Assembly (NCBI GenBank): GCA_016201185.1
Contig: JACQDG010000455.1
Coordinates: 1-6,082, forward strand
DNA length: 6,082 nucleotides
DNA from: Acidobacteriota bacterium
GTDB taxonomy: Bacteria > Acidobacteriota > Terriglobia > Bryobacterales > JACQDG01
Direction: 5' to 3'
Shown: in pieces, positions 1 through 5,320 of the stretch
How the letters are laid out: every line of letters starts with the position of its first letter
How positions within the stretch are numbered: the first letter of the stretch is position 1
Program-made: the position numbers and the translations under genes
Notes under the pieces: model-generated
The model's database searches: none
Told to the model about the DNA's origin: nothing
Seen by the model: only the letters and a program-made list of their open reading frames with translations

Positions 1-503
1 AGGTGGTGGCCGGGGTGGTCTATGACCCGCTGCGCGACGAGTTCTTCTCGGCTGAAAAGGGAAACGGCGCCTATCTGAACAATCGGCGCATCCGCGTTTC
101 CAGCGTCGACCGGCTTTCGGAAGGCCTGCTGGCCACCGGGTTTCCCAGCCGCAACCGCCACCGGGACGTCAACGTGTACTTCTACCACCAGATGGCCATG
201 CTGGCCCATGGCGTACGCCGGGCCGGATCGGCCGCGCTCGACCTCTGCTACGTGGCGGCCGGCCGGCTGGACGGCTTCTGGGAGTTCCACCTCAACCCCT
301 GGGACATTGCCGCCGGCCTGCTGCTCATCGCCGAGGCGGGGGGCTGCTACACGGACATGCGCGGGCGGCCGCATCAGCTCCGCAGCCCCCAACTGGCCGC
401 CTCCAACGGGCTGATCCACGAGGAGATGCTCGGCTTGTTCGCCGACGTGTTTGCCGACCGGATTCGGGTGCCCTTGCCCACGGTCTCCTCGGCCACGCAA
501 TAA
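1..503 (+). CDS. suhB: Inositol monophosphatase family protein (SuhB-like), 5'-truncated by window edge
   Basis: The reading frame enters from the left edge (codons in phase from base 3) and ends at TAA 501-503, leaving 166 residues. What is seen: a VAGVVYDP strand near the left end, a GNGAYLNN turn (residues 20-27), an RRAGSAALDLCYVAAGRLDG block (72-91) and the C-terminal family signature NPWDIAAGLLLIAEAGG (98-114), whose Asp101 is the equivalent of a metal-binding aspartate. Family knowledge: these Mg2+-dependent cytosolic phosphatases hydrolyse inositol-1-phosphate and related sugar phosphates, and SuhB also binds the transcription machinery in enterobacteria. The N-terminal metal site (DPLDGT type) lies outside the window, so intactness cannot be judged and the exact substrate is unknown. 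It is followed by 169 non-coding bases, so it is probably not in the same transcription unit as the nucleoside genes. The symbol is by family only. Confidence 0.9.
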   Translation, partial: VVAGVVYDPLRDEFFSAEKGNGAYLNNRRIRVSSVDRLSEGLLATGFPSRNRHRDVNVYFYHQMAMLAHGVRRAGSAALDLCYVAAGRLDGFWEFHLNPWDIAAGLLLIAEAGGCYTDMRGRPHQLRSPQLAASNGLIHEEMLGLFADVFADRIRVPLPTVSSATQ

Positions 504-672
504 CCGGCCGGCGTGCCGCCGAAAACCGCTAAGACCCGGCATTGCCGCTTCTCTAACCTTTTGCTTTACAAGACTTTGCCTGGGATGGTAGCCTGTTGAT
601 TCGTATTCGGACTCGACGATTTTGATTGCCCGGCCTTTCGGGGGGGGAAAGGAATTTGCGTTACCTTTTCAG
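504..672 (+). other. Non-coding region and leader of the nucleoside-salvage cluster
   Basis: These 169 bases separate the phosphatase from the nucleoside genes and must hold the promoter of the latter if they form a separate unit. Possible boxes are TTGCTT (561-566) with GATGGT (584-589) at 17-bp spacing, but both are poor matches to the sigma-70 consensus and I do not call them. No GC hairpin followed by a T run is visible after TAA 501-503. The right end contains a run of eight G (640-647) and a short hairpin listed separately. The stretch is visibly more AT-rich at 540-610 than the flanking genes, as expected for a promoter region. Confidence 0.5.
634..652 (+). promoter_or_regulatory. Short G-loop hairpin overlapping the purine-rich site before the pyrimidine phosphorylase gene
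   Basis: CCTTTC (634-639) is perfectly complementary to GAAAGG (647-652), giving a 6-bp stem with a 7-base all-G loop. The right arm contains most of AAAGGA (648-653), the only Shine-Dalgarno-like element ahead of ATG 673, though its spacing of about 19 bases is long. The fold could modulate initiation, but a 6-bp stem can arise by chance. The inverted repeat is seen; the regulatory role is inferred. Confidence 0.25.
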
Positions 673-1977
673 ATGCGAACCGTTGATTTGATCCGGAAAA
701 AACGCAATGGAGAAGAACTGACCGATAAAGAAATCGAATTTCTGGTCGAGAACTATACCCGGGGCGCTATCCCCGATTACCAAATGGCCGCCTTTCTGAT
801 GGCGGTCTATTACTCGAATTTAAGCGAAAACGAGGTGACCGCGCTGACCCTGGCCATGCTCAACTCGGGCCGGCGCGTGGACCTGAGCGACCTCGACGGC
901 GCTAAGGTAGACAAGCACTCTACGGGCGGGGTTGGCGACAAGACCAGCCTGATCGCCGCTCCCATCGCCGCTGCGGCCGGCGTAGTGGTTCCCATGATTT
1001 CCGGCCGGGGCCTGGGCCACACCGGCGGCACGGTGGATAAGCTCGAATCCATTCCCGGTTTCCGGACCCGCCTGTCGGTCGAGGAATTTCGCGCCAATCT
1101 GAATGCGCACAGGTTGTGCTTCATGGGCCAGACCGACGAGATTGTTCCCGCTGACCAGAAATTGTACGCCCTGCGGGACGTCACCGCCAGCGTGGAATCC
1201 TTGCCGCTGATTGCCGCCTCGATCATGTCGAAGAAGCTGGCCGAAGGAATGGATGGACTGGTGCTGGACGTCAAAGTGGGCTCCGGGGCTTTCCTGAAGA
1301 GGCAGTTGGAGGCCCGCAAGCTGGCCCAGCTCATGGTGACCATCGGCCGCCGCATGAACAAGCGAGTCCATGCCCTGCTGACCGATATGGATCAGCCGCT
1401 GGGCTACGCCGTCGGCAATGCGCTGGAGATCATGGAGGTTTCCCAGACCCTGCAGAGCCAGGGGCCGGCCGACCTGACGCAATTGTCGATCGAGCTGGCG
1501 GCGCGCATGATTAACCTGGCCAACCCGGGACCGGGGCTGGAGGCGGCTCGAGAACAGGCCTCGGCGCTGCTCGCCTCCGGGGCTGCTTTCACCAAGCTTC
1601 AGGAGGTTATCGCTGCGCAGGGGGGCAATCCGGACGTGCTGAACCAGTTCGAGCTGCTGCCCAACGCCAGCGGCGCCCGGGAAATTCTTTCTCCGCGTAG
1701 CGGCTACGTCACACGCATCAATGCCGAGGACATCGGCCAAGCCGCCGTATTGCTCGGCGCCGGCCGCGACACCATAGACCGGCCCATCGACCCGGCCGTA
1801 GGCGTGATCCTGGAGCGCAAGGTGGGTGAGAAGGTGGCCGCCGGCGGCCGGCTCTGCACTCTGTACCACACCGACGACGCCCGTCTGGAAGAAGCCGCAC
1901 AACTGGTCGAGGACGCGTTCCACATTTCGGCGGCGGCCCCGGAACAGCGGCAACTGGTGCTGGAAGTGATCCAGTAG
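673..1977 (+). CDS. deoA: Thymidine / pyrimidine-nucleoside phosphorylase
   Basis: Cytosolic enzyme that splits thymidine (and perhaps uridine or deoxyuridine) with phosphate into the base and (deoxy)ribose-1-phosphate. The start ATG 673 gives 434 residues, close to the roughly 433-440 of the family, and begins MRTVDLI as homologues do. A TTG at 622 would add 17 unconserved residues. With this start the known active-site residues fall at canonical numbers: KHSTGGVGDK at 81-90 (Lys81, Ser83), the signature SGRGLGHTGGT at 110-120 (Ser110, Thr120), Asp161, Arg168, Ser183 and Lys187. The order is the usual alpha domain, glycine-rich phosphate site, and C-terminal domain from about residue 340 (SPRSGYVTRI). 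Position 108 is Met (VPMISG), as in thymidine phosphorylase; from memory, Firmicutes pyrimidine phosphorylases have Lys there. A thymidine-type preference is therefore inferred. It lies 15 bp ahead of the transporter gene. No frameshift is seen. Confidence 0.95.
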   Translation: MRTVDLIRKKRNGEELTDKEIEFLVENYTRGAIPDYQMAAFLMAVYYSNLSENEVTALTLAMLNSGRRVDLSDLDGAKVDKHSTGGVGDKTSLIAAPIAAAAGVVVPMISGRGLGHTGGTVDKLESIPGFRTRLSVEEFRANLNAHRLCFMGQTDEIVPADQKLYALRDVTASVESLPLIAASIMSKKLAEGMDGLVLDVKVGSGAFLKRQLEARKLAQLMVTIGRRMNKRVHALLTDMDQPLGYAVGNALEIMEVSQTLQSQGPADLTQLSIELAARMINLANPGPGLEAAREQASALLASGAAFTKLQEVIAAQGGNPDVLNQFELLPNASGAREILSPRSGYVTRINAEDIGQAAVLLGAGRDTIDRPIDPAVGVILERKVGEKVAAGGRLCTLYHTDDARLEEAAQLVEDAFHISAAAPEQRQLVLEVIQ

Positions 1978-1992
1978 CCCGAGCGCAACTCT

Positions 1993-3219
1993 ATGTCCCG
2001 GTTCACCGGCGTGCTGGGCCTGGCGCTGATCCTGGCGGGGGCCTATGCCTTCTCGACCAACCGGCGGGCGGTGCGGCCCCGGATCGTGCTGTGGGGACTG
2101 GGGCTGCAGTTCGGCCTCGCCTTGCTCGTCCTTGACACCCCATTCCGATTGGTGTTTGACGCGATCAGCAGAGGCGTGAACCGGATGCTGGACTTCGCGC
2201 AGAAGGGCATCGAGTTCGTATTTTATGCGCCCCAGCCCGGCGCGCCGGGTCCGGCCGGGCTGGTGGTCGCCGTTCACGTTCTGCCGGTCGTCATCTTCGT
2301 CGCCTCTCTATTCGCTGTTCTTTACTACCTCGGGATAATGCAGATTGTCGTCCGGGGCGTCGCCGTAGTGATGCAAAAGGTCATGGGGTCGAGCGGGGCG
2401 GAATCTCTGAATGTCGCCGCCAGCATTTTCATGGGGCAGACCGAGGCGCCGCTCACTATTCGCCCCTTCCTGCCGAAGCTCACCGAATCGGAGCTGCTCA
2501 CCGTGATGACCGCCGGCATGGCCCACATCTCCGGAGCCTTGCTGGTGGCCTATGTGCAAGTCGCCCATGTGGAAGCCAAGCACTTGCTCACCGCCGTGGT
2601 CATGACCGCTCCGGCCACCATCATGCTGGCCAAAATCCTGATTCCCGAAACAGAGCAGCCGGAAACGGCCGGCCAGGTGAAGCTCCACTTAGAAAAGACC
2701 GACGTCAACATCATCGACGCCGCCGCTCGCGGCGCCACCGAGGGCATGCACCTGGTGCTGAATATCGTGGCCATGCTCATCGCCTTCATCGCGCTGATCT
2801 ACATGTGCAACGGGTTTTTCGGGTGGCTGCACTCGCTGCGGGGATTGGGCTGGATGCCGGATTCGCTGCAGAAATTGTTTGGCTGGGTATTTGCTCCGCT
2901 GGCCTGGCTGCTGGGGGTGAGCTGGAAAGATGCGCCGGTAATTGGGAACCTCATGGGCACGCGCATGGTGCTGAACGAATTTGTGGCCTTCCTCCAGCTC
3001 GGGCCGCTCAGGGGGCAGCTCGACGCCAAGTCGTTCGTCATCGCCACCTTCGCCCTGTGCGGCTTCGCCAACTTCGGATCGATCGCTATTCAGGTGGGAG
3101 GCATCGGGGCGCTGGCGCCCAATCGCCGGCATGACCTGGCGCGGCTCGGAGTGCGGGCGATGCTGGCAGGCACCATGGCCAATTTCATGTCGGCGGCGAT
3201 TGCGGGAATCCTGCTGTGA
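1993..3219 (+). CDS. nupC: Concentrative nucleoside transporter, CNT (NupC) family
   Basis: Inner-membrane symporter that imports nucleosides with Na+ or H+. The 408-residue protein is strongly hydrophobic, with membrane segments near 5-20, 31-48, 91-113, 171-190, 252-271, 294-309, 345-365 and 388-406. The family's substrate-site motifs are present: GQTEAPL in the first hairpin (148-154: Gln149, Thr150, Glu151), LNEFVAF in the second (Glu329), and CGFANFGS in a late helix (356-363: Phe358, Asn360, Ser363). These correspond to the residues that contact base and ribose in the Vibrio CNT structure, so the core is intact. The length matches bacterial CNTs. Start ATG 1993 lies 15 bp after the phosphorylase stop, with no strong ribosome-binding site (only CGAG-like purines), which suggests translation within the operon. 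Its stop overlaps the next gene's GTG. Whether Na+ or H+ drives it cannot be told. The symbol is by family. Confidence 0.94.
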   Translation: MSRFTGVLGLALILAGAYAFSTNRRAVRPRIVLWGLGLQFGLALLVLDTPFRLVFDAISRGVNRMLDFAQKGIEFVFYAPQPGAPGPAGLVVAVHVLPVVIFVASLFAVLYYLGIMQIVVRGVAVVMQKVMGSSGAESLNVAASIFMGQTEAPLTIRPFLPKLTESELLTVMTAGMAHISGALLVAYVQVAHVEAKHLLTAVVMTAPATIMLAKILIPETEQPETAGQVKLHLEKTDVNIIDAAARGATEGMHLVLNIVAMLIAFIALIYMCNGFFGWLHSLRGLGWMPDSLQKLFGWVFAPLAWLLGVSWKDAPVIGNLMGTRMVLNEFVAFLQLGPLRGQLDAKSFVIATFALCGFANFGSIAIQVGGIGALAPNRRHDLARLGVRAMLAGTMANFMSAAIAGILL

Positions 3220-4031
3220 GCTTTGAGCAAGTCGAGGAGGCCCACCGCTTTCTGGCAGGGCGGCTGCCCATTCATCCCGCGGTGGGCGTTGTGCTGGGCA
3301 GCGGGCTGGACGGCCTGGCGGTGGAGCTTTCGGAGCGAGTTGAAATCCCCTACGAAGGGATCCCGCATTGGCCTCGCTCGACGGTTGTCGGGCACTCCGG
3401 CCGGTTGGCGGTGGGCCGGCTGGGCGAGACCACGGTCGCGGCCCTGGCCGGCCGGGCGCACCTCTACGAGGGCTATTCAGCGGCCGAGGTTGCCTTCCCC
3501 ATTCGCGTGCTTGGGCTGATCGGCGTCCAGGCGGTGGTGCTGACCAACGCCGCCGGGGCCATCAACCTTAGCTTTCGTCCCGGCCAGTTGGTCCTGATCG
3601 CCGACCACATTAACTTGCAGGGGACAAATCCGCTGCTTGGCGAAAGCGACGAGCGTTTCGGCCCGCGCTTCCCGGACATGAGCGAAGTCTATCCGGCACG
3701 CTTGCGCGCGCTGGCCGGCGCCTGCGGCCGGGAGCTGGGCCTCGAATTGGCGGAAGGGGTTTATGCCGCACTGCCCGGCCCCAGTTTTGAAACCCCGGCT
3801 GAGATCCGCTGGCTGCGCGCCATCGGGGCCGACATGGTGGGGATGTCCACTGTACCGGAGGCTATCGCCGCGGCGCAAATGGGCGTCCCGGTGCTGGGCG
3901 TTTCCTCGATCTCGAACATGGCGGCCGGCATTCTTCCACAAAAGCTGAGCCACGAAGAGGTGCTGGCGGTGGGGCGGCAGGTGCGCGACACGCTGACAGC
4001 ACTGCTGCAGAAAGTAATTCCCAGGCTGTGA
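3216..4031 (+). CDS. punA: Purine nucleoside phosphorylase, trimeric (PunA / human PNP-like) type
   Basis: Cytosolic enzyme that converts inosine, guanosine and their deoxy forms plus phosphate into hypoxanthine or guanine and (deoxy)ribose-1-phosphate. The 271-residue protein fits the low-molecular-mass trimeric class and aligns with human PNP: VLGSGL phosphate loop (26-31, Ser29), GHSGRL (59-64, His60), GRAHLYEGY (79-87: Arg80, His82, Tyr84), TNAAGAIN (110-117), PGPSFETPAE (187-196, Glu192), MVGMST (207-212, Met210), ISNMAAG (232-238, Asn234) and a late His246 in SHEEVLA. Asn234 and Glu192 occupy the positions that bind 6-oxopurines, so adenosine is unlikely to be a good substrate. The start is GTG 3216, overlapping the transporter's TGA as GTGA, with GGGA (3204-3207) 8 bases upstream. 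It ends with a second GTGA overlap into the next gene. All catalytic residues are present. Confidence 0.95.
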   Translation: MSFEQVEEAHRFLAGRLPIHPAVGVVLGSGLDGLAVELSERVEIPYEGIPHWPRSTVVGHSGRLAVGRLGETTVAALAGRAHLYEGYSAAEVAFPIRVLGLIGVQAVVLTNAAGAINLSFRPGQLVLIADHINLQGTNPLLGESDERFGPRFPDMSEVYPARLRALAGACGRELGLELAEGVYAALPGPSFETPAEIRWLRAIGADMVGMSTVPEAIAAAQMGVPVLGVSSISNMAAGILPQKLSHEEVLAVGRQVRDTLTALLQKVIPRL

Positions 4032-4654
4032 GCACGTTTCGTTTTGGCAAGCGCAGCGAGCGGCTGGGGCGCCGGGTGGGGATTCTCTCGGCGGCCTTCA
4101 ATCCGCCGACGCACGCTCACCTCGAAATGGCCCGCCAGGCGGTGCGACAGTACTCCCTCAACGAAATGCTGTTCCTGCTTCCCCGCATCTTTCCCCACAA
4201 GATCTACGCTGGCGCCACGTTTGAGCAGCGCATGGAAATGCTCCAGGCGGCGCTGGCCGACGAGCCGCAGTTTTCCATCGGATCCACGGATCAAGGGCTG
4301 TTCATCGATATCGCCCGCGCCGGCCGGCCGGTTTATGGGCCGGAAGCCGAATTCTTCTTCTTGTGCGGTCGCGACGCCGCCGAGCGCATTGTTCATTGGG
4401 ACTACGGCGAAGGTACGCCCTTCCCCGAGCAACTGGCCGAATATCAAATGCTGGTGTCCCCGCGTGGCGGCGCCTACCACGTGCCTCCGGAATTTGCCGG
4501 CCGCATCCACCCGCTCGATCTGCCGCTGGAATTGGAAGCCCTCTCTTCTTCTGCAGTGCGCGAAGCTAGCGCCTCCGCCCGGGCCTGGGAGCACATGGTC
4601 CCGGCGCCGGTGGCCGCCATCATTCGACGCGAGGGATTGTACCTGCCAGCCTAA
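4028..4654 (+). CDS. nadD: NadD-like nucleotidyltransferase (probable nicotinate/nicotinamide-nucleotide adenylyltransferase)
   Basis: A 208-residue member of the HxGH nucleotidyltransferase superfamily; the closest fit is NadD, which joins nicotinate mononucleotide and ATP to make deamido-NAD. Seen: VGIL strand then AFNPPTHAHL (23-32), the ATP-binding (T/H)xGH-type motif with Ala in place of Gly; PRIFPHK (52-58), matching the PPHK region; FLCGRDAAERIVHW (111-124), the GxD...W region; and SSSAVRE (173-179), the ISSTxIR motif. The middle motif with Thr-x-Asp-Thr, which in NadD lies before the GxD strand, is not recognisable; FIDIARAGR (92-100) stands there instead, so the substrate could differ. 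The start is GTG 4028, overlapping the PNP stop as GTGA. GTG 4076 would remove a 16-residue N-terminal extension but would cut into the first strand. It is last in the salvage cluster; TAA 4652-4654 directly abuts the next promoter's repeats. Superfamily certain, exact reaction less so. Confidence 0.75.
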   Translation: MSTFRFGKRSERLGRRVGILSAAFNPPTHAHLEMARQAVRQYSLNEMLFLLPRIFPHKIYAGATFEQRMEMLQAALADEPQFSIGSTDQGLFIDIARAGRPVYGPEAEFFFLCGRDAAERIVHWDYGEGTPFPEQLAEYQMLVSPRGGAYHVPPEFAGRIHPLDLPLELEALSSSAVREASASARAWEHMVPAPVAAIIRREGLYLPA

Positions 4655-4690
4655 ATGCCGTATTCTTATACGGCATGTTATACGGTATAA
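4655..4690 (+). promoter_or_regulatory. Inverted and direct repeats, likely autoregulatory operator of vapBC
   Basis: ATGCCGTAT (4655-4663) and ATACGGCAT (4668-4676) form a perfect 9-bp inverted repeat around TCTT. The octamer TTATACGG occurs at 4666-4673 and again at 4678-4685, 12 bp apart on the same strand. The second copy lies in a perfect odd palindrome, TTATAC-G-GTATAA (4678-4690). Three related half-sites thus cover the -35 to -10 region of the antitoxin promoter. VapB antitoxins with an N-terminal DNA-binding domain usually repress their own operon from such repeats. The repeats are seen; the operator role is inferred. As RNA the first repeat could form a stem, but no T run follows. 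Confidence 0.65.
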
Positions 4691-4691
4691 T
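4663..4691 (+). promoter_or_regulatory. Probable sigma-70-type promoter of the vapBC pair
   Basis: A perfect -10 box TATAAT (4686-4691) lies 17 bp after a weak -35 TTCTTA (4663-4668; 3 of 6 consensus bases). Transcription would begin near 4697-4699, essentially at ATG 4699. The weak -35 and overlapping repeats fit a repressed toxin-antitoxin promoter. Confidence 0.55.
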
Positions 4692-4698
4692 TAGGTTT

Positions 4699-4905
4699 AT
4701 GAACCGGGAGGAAATGCAGAAGGTGACGGTGCTCCTTCCCAGGGCCCTGGTGCAGAAAGCCTTGTCAGCCAGCGGCATGGGCCTGACGCCGACCATCCGC
4801 AGAGGACTCGAAACGGTCGCCGCGGCAAAGGCTTACGAGAGGCTCCGGCGGCGGCGGGGAAAGGTGAAGTTCTCCATTAATGTGGATGAGCTGAGGGAAG
4901 ACTGA
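4699..4905 (+). CDS. vapB: VapB-like antitoxin
   Basis: Small antitoxin, 68 residues from ATG 4699, stop TGA 4903-4905. The N-terminal part KVTVLLPRALVQKA (8-21), a strand followed by a helix, then a second helix LTPTIRRGLETVAAA (29-43), looks like a ribbon-helix-helix DNA-binding domain. The basic stretch YERLRRRRGKVKF (46-58) and acidic tail INVDELRED (60-68) are the usual toxin-binding end of VapB proteins. It would repress its own promoter and neutralise the adjacent PIN toxin. Start choice: ATG 4675 lies upstream of the -10 box, so the predicted promoter would not transcribe it. ATG 4699 sits at the expected transcription start. ATG 4714 has GGGAGG (4706-4711) only two bases away, too close for ordinary initiation, though it gives an equally plausible 63-residue protein. 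One base (4906) separates its stop from the toxin's presumed CTG start. Confidence 0.8.
   Translation: MNREEMQKVTVLLPRALVQKALSASGMGLTPTIRRGLETVAAAKAYERLRRRRGKVKFSINVDELRED
4893..4897 (+). promoter_or_regulatory. Ribosome-binding site GAGGG that points to a CTG start for vapC
   Basis: GAGGG (4893-4897) lies inside the end of vapB, nine bases before CTG 4907. It is among the better Shine-Dalgarno matches in the window, and no ATG, GTG or TTG in the toxin frame lies downstream of it before the conserved ADTN motif. It supports initiation at CTG. Confidence 0.6.
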
Positions 4906-4906
4906 T

Positions 4907-5281
4907 CTGATCTGCGCCGATACGAACTGCTGGATTGCCTACTTATCGGGCCAAACAGGGCAGGACGTCGACCTGCTGGATGAGTGTTTGGCGCGCCGGT
5001 CTGTCGTCATGGCGCCGGTGATCCTTTCCGAATTATTGAGCGACCCTTTGCTGTCACTTCAGGACGAGAGCGATTTGCTGGCGGTTCAACTGTTGGAAAC
5101 AAGAGACGGGTTCTGGCGCCGCGCCGGAAAGCTGCGGGCCGAGCTGATCCGGCGGAAATACCGCCCCAAGCTGGCCGACACTCTGATTGCTCAAAGCTGC
5201 ATCGATCACGACCTCCCCTTACTAACCCGAGATCGCGATTTCCGGCCATTTACCCGCGTCGGGAGGCTGCAGCTCCTCTAA
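4907..5281 (+). CDS. vapC: VapC-like PIN-domain ribonuclease toxin, CTG start
   Basis: Toxin nuclease of the PIN family; such proteins cut tRNA or rRNA in an Mg2+-dependent way when VapB is lost. From CTG 4907 the protein is 124 residues, the normal VapC length, and begins (M)ICADTNCWIAYL. The acidic residues of the active site are all present: Asp5 (ADTN), Glu42 (ILSELL), Asp91 (LADTLIAQSC) and Asp109/Asp111 (LLTRDRDF). The frame is open only from 4895 because TGA 4892-4894 closes it upstream. The first conventional start, TTG 4988, would delete Asp5 and about 27 residues, so CTG is preferred; GAGGG lies nine bases upstream. A rare start would keep toxin synthesis low relative to antitoxin; that is inference. 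Alternatively an ATG was mutated to CTG, or a single sequencing error occurred. The domain assignment is firm, the start fairly so. Confidence 0.85.
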   Translation: MICADTNCWIAYLSGQTGQDVDLLDECLARRSVVMAPVILSELLSDPLLSLQDESDLLAVQLLETRDGFWRRAGKLRAELIRRKYRPKLADTLIAQSCIDHDLPLLTRDRDFRPFTRVGRLQLL

Positions 5282-5320
5282 GGTGAAGCGGCCACTCGCA
5301 CCTGTGATATCGTTCCACTC

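Noticed and set aside
504..530. GC-rich CGGC/GCCG repeat after the phosphatase stop as a terminator
   Set aside because: The arms are four bases with a two-base loop and there is no T tract.
561..589. TTGCTT/GATGGT as promoter of the nucleoside cluster
   Set aside because: The spacing is right but both boxes match consensus at only about half the positions, so it cannot be separated from chance.
622..672. TTG start giving 17 extra residues to the pyrimidine phosphorylase
   Set aside because: The extension is encoded through the G8 run, has no ribosome-binding site before TTG, and moves the conserved residues off the family numbering that ATG 673 matches exactly.
820..2277. 485-codon open frame on the minus strand
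   Set aside because: It lies opposite the pyrimidine phosphorylase and the start of the transporter, is full of low-complexity Gln/His/Arg/Gly-rich sequence and has no recognisable motif; a usual shadow in GC-rich DNA.
3090..3461. Minus-strand frame spanning the transporter/PNP junction
   Set aside because: It overlaps two well-supported genes, is compositionally biased and shows no family motif.
4655..4676. Inverted repeat after the nucleotidyltransferase as an intrinsic terminator
   Set aside because: The stem is AT-balanced and followed by GTTATACGG, with no T run; the repeat pattern fits an operator better.
4886..4894. ATG 4886 in the vapC frame as a possible start
   Set aside because: It reads ATG AGC TGA and stops after two codons, so it cannot initiate the toxin.
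4988..5281. PIN-domain gene starting at TTG 4988
   Set aside because: It would lose the ADTN catalytic motif encoded just upstream in the same open frame.
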